From: Globodera rostochiensis
Lineage: Eukaryota; Nematoda; Chromadorea; Rhabditida; Heteroderidae
NCBI GenBank assembly: GCA_018350325.1
Contig: JAEVLN010000009.1
Coordinates: 207,388-271,387 of the forward strand
Direction of reading: 5' to 3'
Length of the DNA stretch: 64,000 nt
Below are positions 22,027 through 33,550 of the stretch, piece after piece. Every line of letters begins with the position of its first letter. The stretch's first letter is position 1. The translations under genes and the position numbers were made by a program. The notes under the pieces were generated by a model, which saw only the letters and a program-made list of their open reading frames with translations, did no database searches and was not told where the DNA came from.

Positions 22027-25000
22027 ATGCAGCCAACGAATATTTCTGTTGAGGAACCAGCCGCGAAAAAAGCTAAAATTGTTTGTGGTACTCTCGTCTC
22101 TGACACATCCGAAAAAGTTTATTTTTTAACAAAATTTTTCTACTGATGTTCAATTTAGGTACCAAATAAAAACGGTACAATAATGGCAGCAAACAGCATT
22201 CCGAATAGTGCCACTAATGGGACAGCAAACGCGGAGGCGACGGAGGAGGTCGACACGAACCTCTACTCTCGACAGATGTAACTAATAGAGTTCCGAATTG
22301 TTCAAGAAATTCAGTATATTTTTATTTTCAGCTACGCGCTTGGTCATTCGGCCATGGAACATCTGCGCAAAGCTTCAGTCCTCGTCAGTGGACTCGGCTC
22401 TGTGGGAGTGGAGGTCGCGAAAAACCTGATTCTTGGTTTGTGCAGTTCAATTATATTATATGGGTTTATTGTGTTTTATGCTTATCACAAATTGGTGATA
22501 GGGGGTTGAATTACTCTCCATGTAACTGAATCGAGACTTTATTTTGACAGTCCAATTTACATTTAGGTGGTGTTCGCTCGGTTACTCTCCAGGACACCAA
22601 AAATGTGGCTTACTTCGATCTGTCAGCGCACTTTTATGTCAACAAAAGCGACGTGGGGAAGAACCGAGCCAAAACTTGTTTCCACAAGCTGGCAGAACTG
22701 AACGACACTGTGAACTGTTCAATTTCTCTTGAGCCTCTCACTGAAGAGTTCGTCAAACAATTCGATGTAAGTGTTTATTTGAAAATCCCCAAAAAAATTA
22801 TTAGCGGTGTCTAGTTGTTAAGTGCTTTGGAGACTTCTGATTTCCTGCTTTTATAAGACGTTTTAGCTTTTATTGAGAGCGGGCAATAGCTTTATGGTTT
22901 TAATAAACATGGCAGAATGCTTTTTGTTTTTTCAGTTGGTCATTCTCACAGACGCGCCCTTTTACGAGCAAACGCGTGTTAACGAGTGGATGCGTGAACA
23001 CGGCAAAATGTTCATCTCGGCCGATGCGCGTGGGCTTTTTTCTTACGCGTTTGTCGACTTGGGCAACAACTTTATGGTCCACGATTCCAACGGGGAAACG
23101 TGCAAGGAGGTAAAGGCTTTTTAAATCAACTGACGTTTATCCCGCTTTTAGATTTTGATCGAGCACATTAACTGCGAAACCGGCGACATTTTCACACTCG
23201 AAGGCGTATTTCATCAGCTGGAGGACGGGGATCACGTCGTGTTCACCGACTTTGAACACAACGAGCTGGGCAATCTTCCAGCCGTGCCTGTAACGTCGAA
23301 AGGAAGTATGTTTTAAATGATGATTTTTTGGGTTGATCCAGAAAAGGATGCTGTAATTGATGAGACCCAGTTGGGCATTTATTTTTGGTGTACTGATTTG
23401 AGTCTGATTGTTCGCCTTTTTCAGAGAACATCTTCAATGTCGGACAGGCACTTGCGGCCTACTCCAAAGTAATCCAAGGGACCATTTCTCGCGGCCGTGT
23501 TCGACAGGTCAAAATGCCCAAGCAAATGACATTCAAACCGTTGTCGAAAGCGCTTGAAGAGCCCAATTTTATGATCTGGGACTTTGCCAAATTCGACGAG
23601 CCCGCACAGCTTCACGCTCTGTGGCAGGCACTGTACAAATTCGAAGCAAAGGTTTTTGCCATTGACAAAAAGTTAACGATTGCCTTTTATTTTTAGGAAC
23701 TGTGCAAACCGTTGCCTCGCTCTAAACAGGATGCAGAGTTGATGAAGACGTTCCTTCCAAAGAACTCGCCCGATATACCAGAACAATTGCTCTGCAATTT
23801 TTCTTATCAGGTTAAAAGGAGAATTGCAGTAGACTAATTAATCATTTTGCAAGTTTTAGGGTTCTGGGAATCTCCAACCGATCGCTTCCGTCATAGGCGG
23901 TTTTGTGGCTCAAGAAGCGATGAAGGCGGTCACGCATCACACGACACCTCTAAATCAGTTCCTTTACACCAGCTCATTAGAGGCACTGCCGGGCGCTTAT
24001 TCGACGTTTGACGCGGACAAGTTGGAGACGGCCGATTGCGTTTCGGTAGGCACATAAAATCCTTTATTTGAACATTCATTTAGTGCAGCTTAGCTACTAT
24101 ATTATGCCATAACTAAACACCATTTTTGAGTGTTCAGCAAATATTTAAAACTATATGCGGTTTTATATTTGTTTTTATGCACAGCGCCTCAGTCGTTATG
24201 ATGGCCAAGCAGCTGTTTTCGGCTGGAAGTTTCAGGAAGCGCTTCAGCAGCAGAAATGGTTCATTGTGGGTGCGGGTGCGATTGGCTGTGAACTGTTGAA
24301 GAACTTGGTAAATATTGGGGCGGGGAAGAATCAATTAAAAAATGCTTCAGGCGATGATGGGCGTGGCTTGTGGTGAGGGCGGTTCATTGAAAATCACTGA
24401 CCCGGACACAATCGAAGTTTCCAACTTGAACCGTCAGTTTTTGTTCCATCGTCCGGATGTTGGGGTGAGTTAATGCTTTGTCTTGAAAATCTCGAAACTT
24501 TTTAGGGACCCGGTTTTGGGTCGTAATTAAAAAAAAACAACATTTGAAGTATGAGATTCTGACTTATTGCTTTAGAAAAAGAAGTCAGAAGTTGCGGCCC
24601 GTGCAGTCAAAGCGTTCAACTCCGATATTCGCATCACTCCATTGTCGGACATTGTTGCTGACACCACCGAGCACATTTTTGGCGACAGTTTTTTCGCCAA
24701 CCTGAACGGCGTTTGCAACGCTCTTGACAATGTTGATGCACGTAAGTTAAGGGGGGGGGCATATGTGGAACATTTAACACTTTTTTGTTAAAAAATAGTC
24801 TCTAATATCTTGGCATCTGTTGGTGTATAAATATTTTCTAAATCCAGGTCGTTACGTTGACCGCCGATGCGTTTATTACCAATTACCATTGCTCGAGTCC
24901 GGCACAATGGGAGCCAAGGGCAACACTCAAGTGGTCTTTCCGCATTTGACGGAGTCTTACGGGTGGGTCCAACGAACGATAACTTGCAGTTATTTGTGCC

Positions 25001-27191
25001 TTAAACGACGCTTTTTAGTTCAACTTCGGACCCGCCTGAGAAAGAGACGCCCATCTGCACGTTGCGAAACTTTCCCTACCAAATTGAACACACCATTCAA
25101 TGGGCGAGAGCGGTAAAAACTTTTTTTAAATTATTTTGGTTGGGTTAAGCAAAGCAAAATAAACAGGGTTTTCAGTTTTTTCTTCAGAAATTCGCCGACT
25201 ATTTCTCATCGGTTGCGGAAACGGTCAATCAATACTTGGACAATGTAACTGACTTTTTGGCTCGTGTTCAGCAAATGACGATTTCACAACGGGTACTGTT
25301 CTTTTATTGGACTTTGGTTCTTGGGCATTTATTTCAGTATTCAACAAAAATTTAATGACTGGATTTTCCTTGTAAATAGTGTAATTTATTTGTCTTTCAG
25401 GTCGAAGTGTTGGATATTCTCAACCGTGCGCTGGTCAAAGAGTACCCAAAAAATGCGGACGAATGTGTGGCTTGGGCGCGCGAATTGTTCGACATTCTCT
25501 ACCGCAACGATATTTCACAAATGCTGCACACTTTTCCTTCGGATATGGTTTAGTTTTTTGTATAAAACTAAATGAAAAGTCTCTTAAAAATTGTTTCCTT
25601 TTGTTCAAGCTTACTGCACAAGGCGACAAGTTCTGGAGTGGCACCAAACGTTGTCCCCATCCATTGAAATTCGACATCGACAATGTATAGATTGAATGTC
25701 TTAAGACCGTCGGTTTCGTTTTTTAAATTTGCTCTTTTTCTTCCAGGCTGAACATTTCGAGTTTGTCTACTCGGCTTCTATTTTGCGTGCTCAGTCGTAC
25801 AGTTTGACTCCGCTCACTGATCGCGCTCGAGTGAGGATGTTGTCCGCCGCGTACCAATCGAAGCCGTTTAAACCATTGGAGGGAATGCGCATTGCTGTGA
25901 CAGATTCCGAGGCAGCAGCGAATGATTCTGCGACGGGCAGCGCGGGTAATTTGAGGGGCTTATGTCTTTTGAAATAAATCTGGGAACTTAATAGATGAAA
26001 CTGAGCGTTTGCTGGACTCATTGAACGTCAGCTTGGCCAAACTGAAACTGGAGAACATTCGCCGTATGAAACCGGTTGACTTCGAGAAAGACGATGACAC
26101 CAACCATCACGTCGACTTTGTGACAAGTGCCTCCAATTTGCGGGCTGAAAATTACAACATCGAAAAGGCCAATCTTATGAAGGCCAGTTTTTTTAAATAA
26201 TGTATGCCATCCATTCAACAACCAGCGGCTTTTTTAGACGAAGCAAATTGCGGGCAAAATCATCCCGGCACTTGCAACGACCACTGCCTTCGTTTCGGGC
26301 CTTGTCTGCGTCGAACTTTATAAAACCATTGAGGCACTTGGCAAACATTCGAAAGCACCGATTGAACGCTTCAAAAGTTCATTCGTCAATTTGGCCATGC
26401 CTTTTATTGCGTTTAGCGAACCGGGGAGTGCTCAGAAGAAGAAGGTGAGTCACCGTTGGGATTTCTTGGAGCAGTTTTCTCACAAAACATGATGCTTCTT
26501 TTTCCGATCTTCCTTGATGAATTCATTTTCAATTTTAGTATCGCGATGTCGAATTCACCCTTTGGGATCGTCTTGAAGTGAACGGGCCGATGACGTTGGG
26601 GCAGCTCATTGAGTGGATTGAGGTGATCATTTGCCTTTTGGTTTGGTCAATTGGCGTGGTGACGATTCGGCAACACACTAGAGTTTGGGCTGGTACCCGA
26701 CCGGGAAAACATGTGATTCCAAAATTGTTCGACAAAAGATCGAACGAGCTTCTAGCGGCGCAAGCCTATTAAACACTTAATCATGTTTGAATATCGATCA
26801 ACCTAAAAAATTCTCTTGTTGCCGAGAAAATCTCTTGTACACACCGATTAATGATCATTTTAAGACTCAAACGGGCCTTCACGTTTCGATGATGTCTTCT
26901 GGTGTCGCACTTTTGTACGCATTTTTCCAACCTCTCGCAAAGGTCACGGAGCGCAGAGCTACCGAGTGAGTTTAATCTTTCAACTCATTTTTATTTTGGT
27001 GTATTTTTTGTTCGCTATTTTCTCGAAGTGTTTGCCTAATTTGTAATCATTTCAGCGTGATCAAGGTGGTGGAGGATGTTTCGCGCGTTAAAGTGCCAGA
27101 GCATCGCCGAGCGCTTGTTTTTGAGGCAATGACGCAGAACGATAAGGACGAAGATGTTGAGATTCCATTCGTCAAATATAATTTCCGTTGA
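22027..27191 (+). CDS. uba-1: Ubiquitin-activating enzyme E1 (UBA1), complete
   Basis: Activates ubiquitin with ATP and passes it to E2 enzymes; cytosolic and nuclear. Twenty-three exons, all phase-consistent, encode 1061 aa (human about 1058). Order: N-terminal tail with KKAKI; inactive adenylation half ([20 protein letters not shown]); first catalytic half-domain; active adenylation half with [13 protein letters not shown] (24185-24307) and [10 protein letters not shown]; the crossover [15 protein letters not shown]; the catalytic cysteine motif [10 protein letters not shown] with Cys at 25056-25058; the second catalytic half-domain; [14 protein letters not shown]; and the C-terminal ubiquitin-fold domain ending at 27191. 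The start follows the order of conserved segments. Intron 19 (26183-26237) begins GC after ATGAAG and is the only phase-preserving choice seen. All key residues look intact, so this should be the functional E1. Confidence 0.97.
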
Positions 27192-27852
27192 GATAGGATA
27201 TATTTATACCTAAGTGTTGTTGGTTTGTAGTATTGTGATGTAACGTTGTATTCTGATTTTGATTTGTTCTTAATACGGATTGGATTTTGAATTAACGTAA
27301 ATATTGACCACAAGTTTTTACGTTTTGTGCACAGATGAACAACATTGGTTTGAGGGTTTTTGGGAATTGGTCAATAGGATATTGCGAGTTTTTTCACGTT
27401 AACTTTTTTAAAACAACGCTAAAGCTTGGATTTCTTTTGCAAAAAGATGCTCTATTTAACAATCGAGTTGGCGGCGTTTGTCCGATTTTATATGAAACTC
27501 GATTCTATTGTCGGGTACATTCGTTTACATCGACGTTTTGGAATTAATAACCATGTTATGTCGAATAAATTAAATATGTTGAATAAATAAGTTGAGTCCA
27601 TCATTTAATGTTTATTTGATTTATTACTTTATCAATTCATCACATGGCCATCGGGGTAAAAGAAAGAAAGGAGGAAATAATGGGCCAACATGCAAAGGTT
27701 GGATGGATATTTTTGGTTTTTAGAACTTATTTACCCATGTACCTAAAACCGAGCTTTTTTAGCACCTAAAAATGCGTGGCCTCTCGGCTGAAAATAACCA
27801 ATCAATCAATAAACTAACTTTTTATTCTGTTCGGTGTCTTTCTTTTGATGAA

Positions 27853-28460
27853 TGCCCCCCCCCGGGTCCCCACGTCCCCCCCGGGTCCCCCCCCTCCTTC
27901 GCCCCCCCCCCGGGTCCCCCCCCCTCCTCCTTCGCCCCCCCCGGGTCCCCCCCCCCTCCTCCTTCGCCCCCCCGGGTCCCCCCCCCCTCCTCCTTCGCCC
28001 CCCCGGGTCCTCCCATGCTGTGCTGCAAAAATGTCCGCCCTTTCCATCTGCCTTCATTTTAAATTCTCATCATTATAAAATTCCTCACCACAAAATAAAA
28101 TAGGCTTTAGCAAATTCCCTCCCCCCTCCCCCACAGGCTGACAATTTCTACATCATAAATATGTATTTATCAAATTTTAGCGTTTTTCGTTCGTTTTTCG
28201 TTAAAAGGAAATTTTTTTGTTCGTTTTCAACCCCCAAACGTTCTTCGTTCATTTAATAATTGCTCACTCCTTCACTTCCTCTCAGTCGATGTGCTTGGCC
28301 ATCTGTCCGCACCCGTACAATCCTTCCAACACATGACAATAAAACATAAACCAGTCTGGGACTTTCCCCCCCCCCCCCCGGGTCCTCCATTCACTCCCTC
28401 CCCCCCCCGCCATTCTATTTACTCCTCCCCCCCTCCCCCTCCCCTCTCCCCCTCCCCCTC
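27853..28460. repeat. C-rich imperfect minisatellite and pyrimidine tracts
   Basis: At 27853-28015 about six units of roughly 27 bp share CCCGGGTCCCCCCCC followed by CTCCTCCTTCGCC. At 28367-28460 a C/T-only tract follows a poly-C run. The proline- and glycine-rich open frames here are explained by composition. The remainder of 27192-29260 has no supported gene. Confidence 0.8.
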
Positions 28461-29044
28461 CATCACTCACATTTTGTCTCTCCTCCCGCTTTAATGTTTG
28501 TCGGATGCTGCCTTTTTGAGCAAAATCAATTTTGCTAGCCGAATCCTAATTATGATGATGACGAAAGAAAAAGCCGCCTTTTTGCCTTAATTGGCACAAA
28601 ATTCCATTGTTACAGAGTTTCATGTCATTAAAATAACAAATTTTGTAAGAACAAAACCCGCGACATCTCAAAATCCCAATAAAGATAAGCCTAAAATTAG
28701 GGCAATTACAACAAACACTAGAAATGGTGGCCGAGCGCGCTCAAAGAGGACTGAAATTGCCGTCTTCGAGCGTTCAAAACAAACTTCACCAGGAGGACCC
28801 GTACCATCAGGAGAACAACACGCAGGTGGAATCCTTCGAAAAGCTTTCCCTTCGTCTGTCGTAGTTTTCTGATCTTCCGGAACGAAAAGCAACTCTTTCC
28901 CGACGATCAAGAAAAGTTGCTTCCTGTTTTGCTCTTCCAAAAATTTTGATCTGTTCTGTTCTGACCTCCAGAACAGAACAGGGACAGGACAAATTTGTTC
29001 AATCACTTGCTGAGAACAATTTAGGGTTAGACTCGAAAAAATTG

Positions 29045-29125
29045 TTAATATTTCGAGCTAGCACAGAATCGGGGTTTGAACCCCCAGGCAACCCAATCAC
29101 TAGATCACTAACCAAGAACAGTCAA
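29045..29125 (-). mobile_element. tRNA-derived SINE-like head with A and B boxes
   Basis: Read on the minus strand: GGTTAGTGATCTAGTGATTGG resembles an A box, and about 20 nt on GGGGGTTCAAACCCC gives a T-arm with the B-box core GGTTCAAACCC. The sequence does not fold as a complete tRNA. Flanks are rich in GAACAGAACA and TTCTGTTCTG inverted motifs. Confidence 0.5.
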
Positions 29126-29316
29126 TTCTGTTCTGTTACTGTTCCAAAAGTTTTTGAATCTGTTCTGAAATTCTAGCAATAGGAACAGAACAAGCCAAGC
29201 TTGGAACAGCAAAACACTGCTTCTTATCCACAATAAACGTGGAACAGTGATCTGATCATCAACCCCCCCCCCCCTCTGTGATCGATGTCATCAACTCCCC
29301 TCCCCCATCCCCGCAG

Positions 29317-31851
29317 GGGTACATCAAACTCTCTTCCGCTGATAACATTCTGTCGCAAGACCTCATCACGGACAAATTTCGCTCCATCGACTGGTCAAAG
29401 TTCAGCATGGAACAGCTGTTCGTTTACCCTCGTGGCGGTGGTGAATTGAGGTCAAAAATGGGCCAATTATTATTAAAGAGACTGCTGATGATTATAAAAG
29501 CTTCTCCTTGGAATCAGATGATTTTAATTGCCTTTTTGGATGTGTCCAATACGCAATTTTCAGCGAGAGTTTTGCCTGGGGGTTTTTTGAAATTATTGAA
29601 GAATTGAGAACAGATTTTTTGGAAAATGATTTAATGAGAATATCACCACGATTGTTTGCAATAAAATGGATTCCAGCCTTTTCCGACAGGACTTTGTCAT
29701 CCGTCGCTCGGTTCATCAACCGTTTCTGCCGCTCGGTGGACAGCGAAGTGCCGCCGGTGAAGGAGGAGGAGTTGGTTATTGTGCCCGGCGTAACTTCCGG
29801 CGCCGATTTGTTGTCCCAAATTTTGTTCGACCCCGGCGACTTTGTTTTGGTTGGATAACCTCTGACATAAGACAATGGGCAAAATTTGGTCGACAACGAC
29901 CAAAGACTGACTTTAAGGCAAAAGCCAATCTCTGCTAATACAAAATGCCCTTAATCCCGGGCTCTTGACGCCAAAAAGAAGACACTAAATTTCGGGAACG
30001 AGTCGAATAAAGTTTGGGGGTTTATGGAAAAAGCCTTCCCTTCCACGAAAGGTCCCTTCGCCCTTTTACTATCGCTTCGTCAACGATTTTGGTGAGCGTG
30101 GTTTGGTGCACGTCGGTTGCGTGCCGGCACTGTCGGAGGATGGCACGTGCACCGAATTGCGAGCGGAACGTTTTGACGAAGTCTACCAGGGAATAATGCA
30201 ACAACAGCAGCAGGTCCAGAGACTCCACGGCTTTTGCTTTTATCACAAAATTAAAAAAGATTAGAACGGTTTTAAACGAAATTGCTGCATCAAATTTTTG
30301 TTTTTGATTAATATTTAATTCTGCAGGGCAAGGTCAGGGCCATAATGCTGGTGAACCCGCAGAACCCCGAAGGGGGCTACTTTTCTCTGGAGGAAATTCG
30401 TCCGGTCGTCCGTTGGGCCCTAAGGCATCTTTTTGGTGTTTTGTGGCGTTACTATGCTTTAATTTTAAGTCGCAATTTATTCGTGCTTCTGGACGAAATT
30501 TACGATTTGTCCATTTACGATGAGGACGCCAAATGTCCGTTTCGGAGTGCGGTCGAACTGTTCGACGACGAGCGAAGTCGGCAAAAGCTGATTTGGCTGT
30601 GGGGCTTGAGCAAGGTGCAAAACGATCATTTAAAAGGGACAAAATTATTTAAAATATTTTTGCAGAATTTCTCTTTGCCCGGCCTTCGCGCGGCTGTCAT
30701 TCATTCGCCGAATCCGATCGTTCGCACGGCGGTCACCCGTTTTATGATGCACCATTTGCCCAATTGCACCACGCAATTCATTATGCGACAATTTTTGGAT
30801 GACCACGGTGGGCACAAATTGTTGATTTGTGAGTGACGAAAAGGAATTCTCAATGAATGTTAAACGAAACCCCCGAGGGGAAGGTCACTTTCGAAACTCG
30901 AGAACATTGACAAATAATTGATGAATCCAAAGAAAGAGTTCATCAGGACCGTCCGTACCTGGTGGACAAAAGGTCCGGTAAACAAAAATGGACAAAACCA
31001 CAGCTGCGGAACAAAACATGGAATTTGTTATTATGCGACAATTAGTACTAATTATGTTTATGCAAATTAATCCTTCTTTTCGGACATTTGTCCGATTTGT
31101 GCAACCGGACTTTTTGTCGTCGCTTTTGTTCAAAGCCAAAAACGAAATCCCCAAATTGTTCAGAATGGGTCGAAAAGGTTTTTCTGCCGGAAAATTTGCG
31201 TCGAATGCGCGAGGCGAGGGACCGAACTTTGCACTCTCTGCAACTGATGGGCGTACGCTGTCTTAAGCCACGAGCGGGCTTTTTTGTATTAGCCGACTTT
31301 TCAAAAGTTAGCTCGTCCCATTTTCAACATTCTTTCCGTGCAAATCTTTAATAATTTTTGTTTCGTCTGATCAGACGCAACCCTGAATCATATATAAGGT
31401 AGATCCGATAGTAGATCAAATGCGAAACTGAAACCATTTAAATTCAAGACCAGAATTCCCTCCCCTGCATTCATTCATCAATTGGTTCAATTAATGAATA
31501 ACTTTAATATTTTCTGAAGTTTCTGGATGAGCCGACATTTGAAGCGGAACAACGCCTTTTTGAGCGATTTATGCACAGCAAAGTGATCATTACGGCGGGC
31601 GAGGCGTGTCGAATGCCCACCCCGGGATGGTTTCGCATCGTTTTCACCAGTGTAAACGCAAAAACGCTGGATCAAGGCACTCAAATCGTTAAGAATTTCG
31701 ATGTTTTTATTTTTGAAATTTAGGCCTCCTCCGGATACGAAATGCTTTGGTGGAAACTGCCGGTGAAACAAAAAATGGAAATGGTCTAACGCAACTCCAA
31801 AACGGCGGCACATTGAATATCGCACAAAATGGACTCAAAAATTGTTTTTGA
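29317..31851 (+). CDS. PLP-dependent aminotransferase, ACC-synthase-like; 5' end not found
   Basis: Fold-type I class I/II aminotransferase close to vertebrate ACCS. Exons in phase: 29317-29450, 29690-29849, 30052-30213, 30327-30424, 30470-30614, 30666-30807, 31164-31306, 31520-31649 and 31724-31851, giving 413 aa. Motifs: GYIKLSSADNIL at the N-terminal side; VPGVTSGADLL; PFYYRF; LVNPQNPEGG; LLDEIYDLSIYDEDA, with the Asp that holds the pyridine nitrogen; WGLSK, then NFSLPGLRAAV across an intron, giving the PLP lysine; GWFRIVFTS; and RIRNALVE. The segment 30425-30469 is either a 45-nt GC-AG intron or a 15-aa insertion, since it is open and in frame. The N-terminal exon should lie in 27.3-29.3 kb but I could not identify it. 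ACCS-like proteins of animals need not make ACC, so the substrate is not assigned. Confidence 0.82.
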
Positions 31852-32237
31852 TGTTAATTTCCGATTTACGCGTACCGTTATTATGACGAAAGTCGAAATT
31901 TTTACCCGAATGGCGTTTCTTTTTTATTTTGTAATTAGAAAAAATGTTGTAAAAAATGCTCGTATTTTGATAATTGCTGCTTTGTTTATTATATCGAAAA
32001 GCAGCATTGCAAGGAATGAAGCTGAGGACGGGTGTACTCGAATGGCCATTTGGCAATCATCGGGAATTGGGGTCCCGACGGAAAATATGCGTAGAACAAC
32101 GAGGTTCTAGTCTTTCGGGTTCGACATTCGCAAAACCCGAACTCGGATTCGTGTTCTACGCATATTTTACCCTAGAAAAATAACATTTATCCGTGTCGGG
32201 GCCCCAATTCCCGATGATTGCCGGCCATTTTCCACAT

Positions 32238-32924
32238 CAGGGATGGGCGGAATTCCGTTTTCCGTTTTTCCGTTGTTTTTGGGCCTTAAAAATTACACCC
32301 CTAAGAATGGGATTTTTGGAGGATTGGAATGCGGTTTGGTTGTGGTGTAATGGTGAGTGGTTGGTGTGGGGAGATAAGTGTGGGTGGGGGTTCAGATCCC
32401 CGACTGTGTCAGTGATTATTTCTTGTTTTCTGTACAGTTACGGTGGTTAAATAATTTTTAAAAATTCTTTTTAACTTTTTCCAATTACAAACAAACATTT
32501 TAGATGACAATTCACAAGCTTTTCATTCATTTTTGTTGGACGAAATCAAAAAACATTTGGGGGATTTTGTTTTGCATTTTCATTTTTGGAGCGATTTTCT
32601 TAACAAATCTTTCTAAGTTTTTTAAAAAAATTCTTCCGGCGGCGCCTATCGGCACCGCCGACCCCCCCCCCCCCACCCAAAAGCCTAAAATAGATTTAGA
32701 AGGCCGCTGAAAAAAGACATGCTTCAAATTTATTACTGTTAATATTTCAAAAAATATTTATTAAAATAAATTATTTAAAAAAAAAAAATTTTTTTTATTT
32801 TATTTGAAAATTTTTCCGTTTTCCGTTTTTCCGTTGTTTTTGGCCCTTTTTTTCCGTTTTACGTTTTCCGTTAAAAAAAATTTCCGTTTTCCGTTTTTTG
32901 AAAATAAATTTCCGCCCATCCCTG
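32238..32924. mobile_element. Non-autonomous hAT-like element, 687 bp
   Basis: It has terminal inverted repeats CAGGGATGGGCGGAA (left) and TTCCGCCCATCCCTG (right). It is flanked by TTCCACAT (32230-32237) and TTCCACTT (32925-32932), an 8-bp target duplication with one mismatch. Subterminal TTTTCCGTTTTTCCG repeats lie at both ends. No transposase is present. Inside, at about 32343-32405, is a tRNA-like segment with GTGTAATGGTGAGTGG and the B-box-like GGTTCAGATCC. Confidence 0.8.
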
Positions 32925-33550
32925 TTCCACTTTTCTCCAGTCAGACAAAAATTGTGCCATTATTTTGGCCACGTATTTGGCCAATTTCCAAGTCGGCATG
33001 GCATTACAATCTTTTCAATCCCCCAAATGTAATTGAAGAGAAGTGAAGGCATTTTAATTTGCCAAAAAATCGTTAAATAATAAATACGGACAAAAAAAGA
33101 GGCCATTTTACAGTGCGCGTGCATTCGTTGCGCCTTACATATTTTGGGTTGACAAATTCTTTCCATTATTTGGCAGTCAAATCAATTAAAGCAAATTTAT
33201 GTTTCCATTTTGCTGTAGTCGGCTTGGTTCTTGAGGCTCTCATAATTTAGTTTGGGGGCTCCAATTGATGTCCGTACGTTTTACCACCTCAGCAAAAATG
33301 TTACATTCTGCCAACCCATCAAAAACTTTAAAATTTCGATCAATTTCGACACCAGACCCAAATTCGAAGGCAAAATTTTTTCGGAATCTTTTGACCTCAA
33401 AATCATTCAAAAAACGTAAAAATTGCCAAAACGTAACGGAGGCAAAACATAACATTTTTGCTGGGGTGGCAAAACGTAGTGTAACCGCTCCAATTCAATA
33501 GAATATGCAAAAATGTCCAATTGATTAAATCTTTCGTAGGAAATTGGCTT

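Noticed and set aside
27772..28103. Proline-rich and glycine-rich open frames
   Set aside because: They are produced by the C-rich minisatellite and lie between two well-defined genes without splice support.
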